From Candidatus Sulfopaludibacter sp. SbA3 (GTDB lineage: Bacteria; Acidobacteriota; Terriglobia; 20CM-2-55-15), in NCBI GenBank assembly GCA_945861845.1, contig CAMAWS010000138.1, forward strand, positions 1 to 7,829: DNA of 7,829 bases, read 5' to 3'. The notes below the pieces were generated by a model. That model made no database searches. It was given only the letters and a program-made list of their open reading frames with translations, and was not told where the DNA came from. Every line of letters starts with the position of its first letter. The first letter of the stretch is position 1. Positions 1 through 6,433 of the stretch are shown in pieces. Position numbers and translations under genes: made by a program.

Positions 1-38
1 TCCGTTCATGGTGCTAGAATAACCGGTTTGGAGCAGAC

Positions 39-1076
39 ATGATCAAGACCATTGAGTGGACCGACGAAGGCGTGCGGATGATCGACCAGCGGAAGCTGCC
101 TACAGTCGAGGAGTATCCCGTGTTTTCGACTTATATGGACGTGGCCGAAGCCATCCGTTCGATGGTGGTTCGGGGCGCGCCCGCGATCGGCGTGGCTGCC
201 GCGATGGGTGTCGCTCTCGGCGTGCGCGACTCGAAGGCACGAACCACGGCGGACCTGAAAAGGGATTTCGATCACATCAGCAACGTCATCAGCGCGACGC
301 GCCCGACAGCAGTGAACCTGTTCTGGGCGGTCGAACGAATGAAGCGCGTTTTCGACCGCATGGTCACAGAGAAAGCCGATCACAAGACGATCGCAACCCG
401 GCTCATTGAAGAAGCAATCGCAATCCTGAACGAGGACATCGAGAACAACAAACGCATGGGACAGTTCGGCCAGGCTTTGCTGCCCGATTCGGGAACGATC
501 CTCACGCACTGCAATGCGGGGGCTCTCGCGACGGCCGGCTACGGCACCGCCCTCGGGGTGATTCGCGCGGCCATCGAAAACGGCAAGCGCCTGCACGTGA
601 TTGCGGACGAAACGCGGCCATTTTTGCAGGGAGCGCGCTTGACGGCCTGGGAACTGTGGAAGGATGACATTGACGTCCGCGTCATTGCAGACAACATGGC
701 GGGATCCTTCATGCGCCTGGGCCTGATCGACGCAGTGATCGTCGGAGCCGACCGGATCGCGGCCAACGGAGACGTCGCCAACAAGATCGGGACGTATCCC
801 GTTGCCGTCCTGGCAAGGCAACACGACATTCCGTTTTATGTTGCTGCGCCGATTTCAACGCTCGACATGAAAATACCAGACGGCTCCCACATTCCAATCG
901 AACAGCGCGATCCGCTCGAAGTCACGCACATCGGCGGAGTTCGCATGGTGCCGGAAGGCGTCAATGTCTTCAATCCCGCATTCGACGTTACGCCGAACCA
1001 CCTCGTCACGGCGATCATCACGGAGCTTGGCGTTGCGCGGCCGCCTTACCTCGAAAGCCTGAGATGCTTGTCTTAG
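39..1076 (+). CDS. mtnA: S-methyl-5-thioribose-1-phosphate isomerase
   Basis: This cytosolic enzyme of the methionine salvage pathway converts 5-methylthioribose-1-phosphate to 5-methylthioribulose-1-phosphate; the family belongs to the eIF2B-like fold. The 345 residues match the usual family length. Visible signatures are [13 protein letters not shown] (residues 43-55), [18 protein letters not shown] with the expected catalytic Cys158, and [20 protein letters not shown] with the expected catalytic Asp238. The C-terminus [10 protein letters not shown] is also family-like. The ATG at 39 has GGAG at 30-33 with 5-base spacing. The last 13 bases overlap the start of tsaD, so the two are probably co-transcribed. 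No other methionine salvage gene is present here. MtnA homologues can also act on ribose-1-phosphate-type substrates, but the conserved motifs make the classic assignment the best one. Confidence 0.96.
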   Translation: MIKTIEWTDEGVRMIDQRKLPTVEEYPVFSTYMDVAEAIRSMVVRGAPAIGVAAAMGVALGVRDSKARTTADLKRDFDHISNVISATRPTAVNLFWAVERMKRVFDRMVTEKADHKTIATRLIEEAIAILNEDIENNKRMGQFGQALLPDSGTILTHCNAGALATAGYGTALGVIRAAIENGKRLHVIADETRPFLQGARLTAWELWKDDIDVRVIADNMAGSFMRLGLIDAVIVGADRIAANGDVANKIGTYPVAVLARQHDIPFYVAAPISTLDMKIPDGSHIPIEQRDPLEVTHIGGVRMVPEGVNVFNPAFDVTPNHLVTAIITELGVARPPYLESLRCLS

Positions 1077-2146
1077 GAATTGAAACTTCCTGCGACGAAA
1101 CGGCCGCCGCCATCGTCCGGGATGGCCGGGAAATCCTGTCGAACGTCATCCACTCGCAGATCAAAACTCATACGCCTTACGGCGGTGTCGTGCCGGAACT
1201 GGCATCGCGCGAGCACCTGTTGAAGATTCGCCCGATCGTGGACCAGGCATTCAAAGACGCGGGCGTCACGCTGGACCAGATCGACGGCATCGCGGCAACT
1301 TCGGGCCCGGGCCTCATCGGCTCGCTGCTTGTAGGCCTGACATACGCGAAGGCGCTCGCATTCGCGAAGAACAAGCCCCTGGTGGCCGTGAACCACATCG
1401 AAGGCCATATCTACTCGGTGGTTTTTGAGCACACCGACGTGGCGTTTCCAGCCCTGGCCCTGGTTGTTTCAGGTGGGCACACGAATTTGTTCTGGGTGGA
1501 GTCCGAGACGGGCGATTTCCGGCACCTCAAATACAAACTGGTCGGACGGACGCGCGACGATGCGGCGGGCGAAGCCTACGACAAGGTCGGAAAGCTGTTG
1601 GGACTCTCATATCCAGCCGGACCGGTGATCGACAGGCTGGCAAAATTCGGCGACCGTAACGCCGTGCCGTTCTCAATCGCTAAGATTTCGGATGGTTCGC
1701 TCGACTTCAGTTTCAGCGGAATCAAGACCGCGGTCCTCCGCCTTGTCAAGAGCGAGAAGCTGGAGCCCAGGAACGAGGAAGAGACAAGGAAGGATCAGCG
1801 GCGCCTCGACCTTCTGGCCAGTTTCCAGGAAGCCATCGTCAATATGCTGTGGGCAACGACGGAGCGGGCCGCGCTGGAACTGGAGCCCCGATCGCTGCTT
1901 CTATCGGGTGGCGTCGCGGCGAACAGCCGCCTCAGGGAGGTACTCACGGAGAAGGCCGCAGGGGCGGCTCTTCGGTTCCATTACCCCAGGCTAATCTTTA
2001 CAACCGACAATGCCGCGATGATTGCCGCCGCCGGAACCGCGCATCTCCTGCGCGGCGAAACAGCCGACCTGACGGTCAATCCCGATCCGAACATGAGGCT
2101 TGCCGTCCCGCAGAACAACATCCTCAGCAAACGCTGGCGTAACTGA
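1064..2146 (+). CDS. tsaD: tRNA N6-adenosine threonylcarbamoyltransferase TsaD
   Basis: TsaD (Kae1/Gcp/YgjD family) transfers the threonylcarbamoyl group from TC-AMP to A37 of ANN-decoding tRNAs, working with TsaB and TsaE. The 360-residue protein begins with the canonical [15 protein letters not shown] (residues 4-18). It carries [14 protein letters not shown] (38-51), the metal-binding pair His111 and His115 in [16 protein letters not shown] (136-142), [17 protein letters not shown] (165-181), [11 protein letters not shown] (214-224), [12 protein letters not shown] (280-291), and the ASKHA-type TTDNAAMIA with Asp315 as the third metal ligand. The usual YPGGP reads YPAGP (183-187), a mild substitution. 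The start is set by the invariant N-terminus and lies inside mtnA, where no strong Shine-Dalgarno is visible, so translational coupling to mtnA is likely. Confidence 0.97.
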   Translation: MLVLGIETSCDETAAAIVRDGREILSNVIHSQIKTHTPYGGVVPELASREHLLKIRPIVDQAFKDAGVTLDQIDGIAATSGPGLIGSLLVGLTYAKALAFAKNKPLVAVNHIEGHIYSVVFEHTDVAFPALALVVSGGHTNLFWVESETGDFRHLKYKLVGRTRDDAAGEAYDKVGKLLGLSYPAGPVIDRLAKFGDRNAVPFSIAKISDGSLDFSFSGIKTAVLRLVKSEKLEPRNEEETRKDQRRLDLLASFQEAIVNMLWATTERAALELEPRSLLLSGGVAANSRLREVLTEKAAGAALRFHYPRLIFTTDNAAMIAAAGTAHLLRGETADLTVNPDPNMRLAVPQNNILSKRWRN

Positions 2147-2173
2147 CTGCCTAAAAGTCATCCCATTCCGAGC

Positions 2174-2207
2174 CGAAGCGCCTGCTTCTGACACTGAGGC
2201 GCCTTCG
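2174..2207 (+). terminator. Weak hairpin after tsaD, possible terminator
   Basis: CGAAGCGCC (2174-2182) can pair with GGCGCCTTCG (2198-2207), giving 5 plus 4 base pairs with one bulged C and a 15-base loop. It lies 27 bases after the tsaD stop, but no T-tract follows. It is therefore at best a weak or factor-assisted terminator, or an RNA stability hairpin. Confidence 0.25.
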
Positions 2208-2278
2208 AGCCGCACCGCTCAATTAGAGCCTCCACCGTAGATGATCGCTAACTCCTGCAAACCGAGCGCGATCAGGCC

Positions 2279-2311
2279 TTGACGTTCGGAACGGCGAAAA
2301 ACTTGCAAGAT
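2279..2311 (+). promoter_or_regulatory. Possible promoter of the secreted-protein pair
   Basis: TTGACG at 2279-2284 is a good -35 match. The region 17 to 21 bases downstream (TTGCAAGAT, 2303-2311) contains only a poor -10. The palindrome CTTGCAAG (2302-2309) lies where a -10 should be and could instead be an operator half. Weak evidence, given because a promoter is needed here. Confidence 0.2.
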
Positions 2312-2357
2312 CGTTCGGTAGTTGGATTTCGTCACGAAGGGCAACTTTCGAGGCCCT

Positions 2358-2364
2358 AAAGGAG
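2358..2364 (+). promoter_or_regulatory. Ribosome binding site AAAGGAG
   Basis: AAAGGAG lies 7 bases upstream of the ATG at 2372 and only 4 bases before the overlapping in-frame GTG at 2369. The spacing favours ATG 2372 as the real start of the secreted protein gene. Confidence 0.7.
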
Positions 2365-2371
2365 TGCTGTG

Positions 2372-3994
2372 ATGAACAAACGCAAGATGCTGATTCGAGC
2401 CTGCGTTCTCGCCTTTCTTTTCACCCTCCTAACATCCGTCATCGATACAGCCGCTGCCGCAACCACAACGTCATTCACCTGGGAAAGCTGGCGCCAGCGG
2501 TCTGCGGAAAATAACAACGTAGCCCTTCGCGGAACGAACAATTGGTTGGCAAGCGGCGGAACGCTGTCGTTCAACCAGACGGGCGCTCAGAGTTATATAG
2601 AGGACTTCGTCGAAAGCACGGAAACCTTTGCGGTTGAGGGTATCCGCATCGAGTGGGAGATGCGCGCGGCCGTCGGCACGCTTTTCGGATATGTCGGGCC
2701 GTATGTGCGGCTGACGCAGAGGTCCGGTGCGGGCTGGAACAGTATCGGCATCGGCGCCCACGTGTTCTACCGCTGGGAAAGCCGAGGTACGAACGGAGCG
2801 GTACTGCACGCCGGCCGCCTGGGAAATCGGGTGATCTCGAGCCATCCTTCAGTCCCAGGCATCAACGACGGCACCTTCGCGCGCCATGTAGTTACGGTTT
2901 CCAACGGCGTCGTCACGTGGACTGTGAACGGGCAAACCATGTCGACCGTCGACACGGGAACGGCGCCGTATGCACCGATGCGCCTGATGGTTGGGGCACG
3001 GCTCTACGACTCTGGCGTGGCGCAGAACATTGAGATTCGCAACCTGGCCGTTACTACGAGCGCGCCGCAATATACCGGACCGATGAACACCACGATCACC
3101 GACAGTACCGGGCGCCGCGTCGCGGTCAATGGCTCTGCGCATGTGGATCATCAGACGGTGACGCGCGCGGATGGCTCAACGTCGGTCACCGTTTCGGGCG
3201 CCGCCTCGGTGCGCGACGCCACGCTCGGCAGTGTTTATGTGCCCTTCACCGGAACCTACAACCAGGCGACGGATAGCTTCTCCGGAACATACACCGATCC
3301 GCTCGGCGGCAGCCCGCAGAGTTTCCAATTTCTGCGCACGGCAGAACTGACCTGGCGCGGACGCATGACCGGCACCACCGCAACATCGAGCGGGGCGCGC
3401 AGCTACGATCTGACCGTCGACGTAACGGTGCCACCGGACATTTACCGTTCCGCCGTCAACTTGTCCGGACTCCGTTATAGCGGCCCGATCAGCGCTACTC
3501 GGCCGATTTCGATCCCGCTCAATATCCCGGAGATCGGCATCAACACCACAGAGACGCTCAACATTATCGTAAACGGCAATTGGAGCATTCAATTCGGTCC
3601 GGGGCAACCGGGCAGCTGGGTCATGTCGGGCCGGGCTTCCGGCACCTTCGCCGGCGATCGCACGATCAACCTGACGGGGCAAATAACCCAGGGGCCGGTA
3701 ACCATACCGATCCCTATCAGCATCTCTATTTCCGGTGGCTTCGGCGGAACGCTCAGTGGCACCGCGGCCGACAACAACGTCCGCTTCACGGGCAACTGGA
3801 CAGCCACATCCGGCGATCGATCCTATGGTGGCAATGTGGACATCTCGCTTCCGGTCGATATGCGATCCGGCCAGACCCCGGAGATGACGGCGGCCTTCAC
3901 CGGCGCCATATCGACGCAGATTGGCGGGACGATCGCACGCACCGTTCCAGTTGACTTCAGCAGTAATGCTCCAGTGACCGCGGCGCGGCCATAG
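2372..3994 (+). CDS. Secreted beta-rich protein, probable concanavalin-like N-terminal domain plus repeats
   Basis: I do not recognise a named family. The 540-residue protein starts with a Sec signal peptide: basic MNKRK, a hydrophobic stretch to about residue 23, and an AAAA cleavage region near 27-30. Residues about 33-228 read like a concanavalin A/LamG-type jelly roll, with alternating strands such as IRIEWEMRA, YVRLTQR, HVVTVSNGVVTWTVNGQ and a closing NIEIRNLAV. Residues 230-540 are Thr/Ser/Gly-rich beta strands with a degenerate repeat: 330-383 and 472-528 both show a T-T/S-x-R-S-Y core followed by a V-D-hydrophobic-P strand, and a middle segment around 402-453 is related. The mature part has no Lys and no Cys. 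No catalytic motif is visible. The GTG at 2369 is an alternative start one codon earlier. The gene precedes a secreted propeller gene by 32 bases, so the two are probably co-transcribed and act outside the cytoplasmic membrane, perhaps in surface binding or adhesion (inference). Confidence 0.85.
   Translation: MNKRKMLIRACVLAFLFTLLTSVIDTAAAATTTSFTWESWRQRSAENNNVALRGTNNWLASGGTLSFNQTGAQSYIEDFVESTETFAVEGIRIEWEMRAAVGTLFGYVGPYVRLTQRSGAGWNSIGIGAHVFYRWESRGTNGAVLHAGRLGNRVISSHPSVPGINDGTFARHVVTVSNGVVTWTVNGQTMSTVDTGTAPYAPMRLMVGARLYDSGVAQNIEIRNLAVTTSAPQYTGPMNTTITDSTGRRVAVNGSAHVDHQTVTRADGSTSVTVSGAASVRDATLGSVYVPFTGTYNQATDSFSGTYTDPLGGSPQSFQFLRTAELTWRGRMTGTTATSSGARSYDLTVDVTVPPDIYRSAVNLSGLRYSGPISATRPISIPLNIPEIGINTTETLNIIVNGNWSIQFGPGQPGSWVMSGRASGTFAGDRTINLTGQITQGPVTIPIPISISISGGFGGTLSGTAADNNVRFTGNWTATSGDRSYGGNVDISLPVDMRSGQTPEMTAAFTGAISTQIGGTIARTVPVDFSSNAPVTAARP
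3359..3520 (+). repeat. Degenerate protein repeat, copy A
   Basis: Codes for residues 330-383 of the secreted beta protein. Shared features with copy B (3785-3955) are the GTTATSSGARSY core against GNWTATSGDRSY, then VDVTVP against VDISLP, then a SGPIS/TGAIS turn and a closing hydrophobic strand. The similarity is in the protein; the DNA has diverged. Confidence 0.5.
3785..3955 (+). repeat. Degenerate protein repeat, copy B
   Basis: Codes for residues 472-528 of the secreted beta protein, the partner of copy A at 3359-3520. Found by reading the protein by eye, so the unit boundaries are approximate. Confidence 0.5.
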
Positions 3995-4013
3995 CCGCTT
4001 CGGCCGGAAGAAC

Positions 4014-4020
4014 GAGGAGG
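4014..4020 (+). promoter_or_regulatory. Ribosome binding site GAGGAGG
   Basis: GAGGAGG sits 6 bases before the ATG at 4027 and only 3 bases before the in-frame GTG at 4024. This favours the ATG as the start of the propeller gene. The 32-base gap after the upstream stop has no T-rich terminator, which supports co-transcription. Confidence 0.7.
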
Positions 4021-4026
4021 CACGTG

Positions 4027-5490
4027 ATGCGAAATCCGCTGTCGAGAACAAAAGGTGTGGTGAAAGCTTTGACCCTCGGGTTGATCGTGGCTGCGGTTTC
4101 ACCTTCCCTGTATGCCCAGACGTCGGCGTTCGTTGTCAACGCAACAAGCGGCTCGATCGATCAGGTCACTCTTTCAACAATGCAATTACAGGCGAGTGGC
4201 AGCCTTGCGGCAGGCCGCTCTCCGCGGGCTTTCGCCCTCGTGCCGGGATCAAGCCGGGCGTATATAGCGAACACCGCCGGAAACGCGATCACGGTCTACG
4301 ACACAGCGACGCGGCAGGTAGCGGCAACCGTTCCGCTACCCGCGGCGCCGCACAGCCTTGCAGTCAGCAACAACGGCGCGCGCGTCTATGTGAGCGTGCC
4401 GGAGACGAACGCCGTGGTGGTCATTGCGGCCGCCACCAATGCCGTCGAAACCACAGTCGCGGTTGGCTCGCGGCCCTGGGGGCTGGCGCTCAGCCGTGAC
4501 GGGAACCGCCTCTACGTTGCCAACAGCGGAGGGCCCTCCATTTCTGTTATCGCAACCGCCACGCACACGGTTACACGGACCATCACGCTGACCGCCGTGA
4601 ACCCGGCCCATTTGGCCGTCACTGTGGACGACCAGTTCCTGCTCGTAACGGAGGTTTCCGGAACCAACCTTATTGTCCTGAACCTGATGTTCGGCGATAT
4701 CTTCCGCACCATCGCACTCGGGGGCATCGGCCAGTCGGTGAGCCTCGTGCCGGACGGCACGCGGATTTACGTTCCAATCACAAGCGGAGTTGTGACGATA
4801 GACACATCGACGTTTCTTGCGGCGGGTACGATGACCGACGTGGGCACCCCGGCCGCGGTTGCCTTCAATTCTGCGGGCACAACCGGATACGTCACAGACA
4901 CCACTGGCGGCCGGCTGGTCGCATTCGATCCCAACACTTTGATGGTGACCTCTGAAACCACGCTCGCGCCCGGGGTTTCGGCTGTTGCGCTCCCGCAGCC
5001 AATGGCGCCGCAGTCCGGTTGGTGGTGGAACACGAGCGAGCCAGGCCGGGGATACGCACTTGAAGTTTATGGCTGGAAGATCATCTACTCCCCGTTTGTC
5101 TACGACGTCGATGGGGATCCACTTTGGTACATGGCATACCTTGCAACCACCGACGGCGAGACCTATACCGGCGATTTGCTGCAATACCGCAACGGCCAGG
5201 CGCTCAACGGAGCCTATCAGGCGCCTACACTGATCGGCGCTGTGGGGCCGGTATCGTTGCGCTTCACTTCGCCCACCACCGGAACCGCGACGCACCTTGG
5301 CATGCCGATCTCCGTGCAGCGCTATGACGTGGTCAGTAACGGCGTGGCCGCAGGACGGGGCAGCGGAATGCCGCAAACGGGCTGGTGGTGGGGACCGAGC
5401 GAGTGGGGCCGCGGTTACTTCATCGAGACACAGAACAATAATTTCTTTTTCGGCGCGTTCATGTACGACGGCCGTGGCGACGCCGCATAA
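4027..5490 (+). CDS. Secreted YVTN-like beta-propeller protein with SGWWW modules, truncated by a premature TAA
   Basis: The open frame gives 487 residues; an in-frame GTG at 4024 would add one. Residues 1-30 are a signal peptide with a likely cut after LYA. Seven propeller blades follow to about residue 325, each recognisable by a strand pattern such as RAYIANTAGNAITVYD, RVYVSVPETNAVVVI, RLYVANSGGPSISVI and GYVTDTTGGRLVAFD, as in the YVTN/cytochrome-d1-like family. Two tandem modules come next: one from PQSGWWW (residue 328) and a second from PQTGWWW (449). Module 1 is complete, with GDPLWYMA and LLQYRNGQAL. Module 2 stops at GDAA, where TAA (5488-5490) replaces the expected Trp codon; the frame then stays open to 5706. 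The native gene was probably 559 codons. Propeller plus SGWWW modules occur in secreted proteins of unknown role. No enzymatic residues can be named. Lysine is nearly absent from the mature part. Confidence 0.85.
   Translation: MRNPLSRTKGVVKALTLGLIVAAVSPSLYAQTSAFVVNATSGSIDQVTLSTMQLQASGSLAAGRSPRAFALVPGSSRAYIANTAGNAITVYDTATRQVAATVPLPAAPHSLAVSNNGARVYVSVPETNAVVVIAAATNAVETTVAVGSRPWGLALSRDGNRLYVANSGGPSISVIATATHTVTRTITLTAVNPAHLAVTVDDQFLLVTEVSGTNLIVLNLMFGDIFRTIALGGIGQSVSLVPDGTRIYVPITSGVVTIDTSTFLAAGTMTDVGTPAAVAFNSAGTTGYVTDTTGGRLVAFDPNTLMVTSETTLAPGVSAVALPQPMAPQSGWWWNTSEPGRGYALEVYGWKIIYSPFVYDVDGDPLWYMAYLATTDGETYTGDLLQYRNGQALNGAYQAPTLIGAVGPVSLRFTSPTTGTATHLGMPISVQRYDVVSNGVAAGRGSGMPQTGWWWGPSEWGRGYFIETQNNNFFFGAFMYDGRGDAA
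5008..5340 (+). repeat. SGWWW-type module, copy 1 (complete)
   Basis: Codes for residues 328-438 of the propeller protein: PQSGWWWNTSEPGRGYALE, then YDVDGDPLWYMA, then RNGQAL, then TGTATHL and a closing strand. It is the intact reference copy for judging the broken second module. Confidence 0.75.
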
Positions 5491-5703
5491 TACACGGCCA
5501 CTGGAACTATCAGCGCCAGCGGTACAGCGCAGAGCGCCCTGTGGTTATGCAGGAACGGCCAACCACTGGTGGACACTACCGCCTACAAACAGGGCGTGTG
5601 CACCGCCGACCAGGGAACGATTACGATTCAATTCCAGTCCGGCTCGACGGCAACTCTAACGCTGCCAAATGGCTCAAGCGTGGCTCTCACGCGTGTTACC
5701 TAC
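5371..5703 (+). repeat. SGWWW-type module, copy 2 (interrupted by TAA)
   Basis: This copy runs PQTGWWWGPSEWGRGYFIE, YDGRGDAA, stop, YTATG, then LCRNGQPLV and STATLTL. The order and spacing of motifs match copy 1 on both sides of the stop codon, so only the TAA at 5488-5490 is out of place. Confidence 0.75.
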
Positions 5704-5706
5704 TGA
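5491..5706 (+). pseudogene. In-frame remnant of the propeller protein C-terminus after the TAA
   Basis: After TAA 5488-5490 the same frame reads YTATGTISASG, then ALWLCRNGQPLV, YKQGVCTADQG and a final STATLTLPNGSS to ALTRVTY, ending at TGA 5704-5706. These 71 codons complete the second SGWWW module with no frameshift and no further stop. UAA followed by U is normally an efficient terminator, and UAA is not a selenocysteine or pyrrolysine codon, so readthrough is not expected. A recent nonsense mutation or a base-calling error is more likely. Two changes would separate TGG from TAA; a Tyr codon at this site would need only one. Confidence 0.8.
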
Positions 5707-6433
5707 GGGCCAATGCCTGCAGATACGCTCTGACTGCATTGTATAAACCCATCTCCAATGCGTCTGCGATGAGGGCGTGACCGATCGATACCTCAAGAAT
5801 ACCGGGCACGGCGAGGCAGAAGACTCCGAGATTCTGCAGATTCAGGTCATGCCCGGCATTCACCCCGAGCCCGGCCGCATGCGCCGCTTTGGCTGCAGCT
5901 GCAAATTGTGAGAGCGCGGATTGGAAATCATTACTGGCGAAAGCAGAGGCATAGGGCTCGGTATACAGTTCGACGCGGTGAGCGCCCAGTTCCCGGGCCT
6001 GCTGCCACTGAACGCTGCCGGCATCCATGAACAAACTCACGCGGATGCCAAGATCATTCAGCTCTCGAACAATCGGCGCGAGCCGACTTCCCTCTTGATC
6101 GAGGTCCCATCCGTGATCGGATGTCGCCTGTTCCGGGCTGTCGGGCACAAGCGTGCATTGTGCGGGAGTGGCTTTCCTGACGATGTCGAGAAACTCAGGA
6201 AAAGGATTACCTTCGATGTTGAATTCAATGCCGGGATGGCCCGATACCAGCTCGACGAGCTCGAACACATCCGACGGGCGGATGTGCCGCTGATCGGGCC
6301 GCGGATGCACTGTAATGCCATGAGCGCCCGCCTCGATGCTGCGAAGCGCAGCCTGCGTGACGCTGGGTATGCCAATGTTGCGAGTGTTCCGCAACAGCGC
6401 AACTTTATTGACATTGACGCTCAGCCTGGTCAT
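5696..6433 (-). CDS. pdxJ: Pyridoxine 5'-phosphate synthase PdxJ
   Basis: PdxJ condenses 1-deoxy-D-xylulose 5-phosphate with 3-amino-1-hydroxyacetone 1-phosphate to give pyridoxine 5'-phosphate, the last ring-forming step of the DXP-dependent vitamin B6 route; it is a cytosolic TIM barrel. The 245 residues match the family length. Visible are LSVNVNKVALLRNTR (4-18), GITVHPRPDQRHI (39-51) with active-site His43, FNIEGNP with Glu74 aligning with the E. coli catalytic Glu, SLFMDAG (133-139), VNAGHDLNL with His195, and a late phosphate-site-like EVSIGHALI (214-222). The HPRPDQRHI form, in place of the enterobacterial HLREDRRHI, marks a distinct PdxJ subclass. ATG 6433-6431 overlaps the panE stop in an ATGA, so translation is probably coupled. 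Its 3' end overlaps the opposing propeller remnant by 11 bases. Confidence 0.96.
   Translation of the reverse strand: MTRLSVNVNKVALLRNTRNIGIPSVTQAALRSIEAGAHGITVHPRPDQRHIRPSDVFELVELVSGHPGIEFNIEGNPFPEFLDIVRKATPAQCTLVPDSPEQATSDHGWDLDQEGSRLAPIVRELNDLGIRVSLFMDAGSVQWQQARELGAHRVELYTEPYASAFASNDFQSALSQFAAAAKAAHAAGLGVNAGHDLNLQNLGVFCLAVPGILEVSIGHALIADALEMGLYNAVRAYLQALALSR

Larger units (their letters stand above)
2147..2371. other. Intergenic gap between tsaD and the secreted-protein pair
   Basis: I see no credible gene in these 225 bases. They hold an imperfect hairpin shortly after the tsaD stop (2174-2207), a TTGACG that could be a -35 box (2279-2284), two short inverted repeats (CGTTC-G-GAACG at 2283-2293 and CTTGCAAG at 2302-2309), and the strong ribosome binding site of the next gene. 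This is the natural place for the end of the mtnA-tsaD transcript and the promoter of the secreted-protein pair. Confidence 0.6.

Noticed and set aside
12..20. Extended -10-like TGCTAGAAT before mtnA
   Set aside because: A start site implied by it would leave almost no leader before the GGAG at 30-33, and any -35 region would lie outside the window.
6..824. 272-codon open frame on the minus strand, antisense to mtnA
   Set aside because: mtnA on the plus strand is unmistakable; the antisense translation has shadow-like composition and no motif.
3995..4010. Small hairpin GCCG-CTT-CGGC between the two secreted-protein genes
   Set aside because: Four base pairs with no T-tract is too weak to call a terminator, and the short gap argues for co-transcription.
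3176..4102. 308-codon open frame on the minus strand, antisense to the secreted beta protein
   Set aside because: The translation is Arg/Ala/Gly-rich with no family motifs, covers a gene with a signal peptide and good ribosome binding site, and is typical of antisense shadows in GC-rich DNA.
4336..5376. 346-codon open frame on the minus strand, antisense to the propeller gene
   Set aside because: Rich in Arg, His, Gly and Cys without any recognisable domain, and the plus strand encodes a clear propeller with signal peptide.
5488..5490. Recoding of TAA as an amino acid
   Set aside because: TAA is not a selenocysteine or pyrrolysine codon, and the other genes use TAG (mtnA, beta protein), TGA (tsaD, panE) and TAA (pdxJ) as ordinary stops, so no alternative code is suggested.
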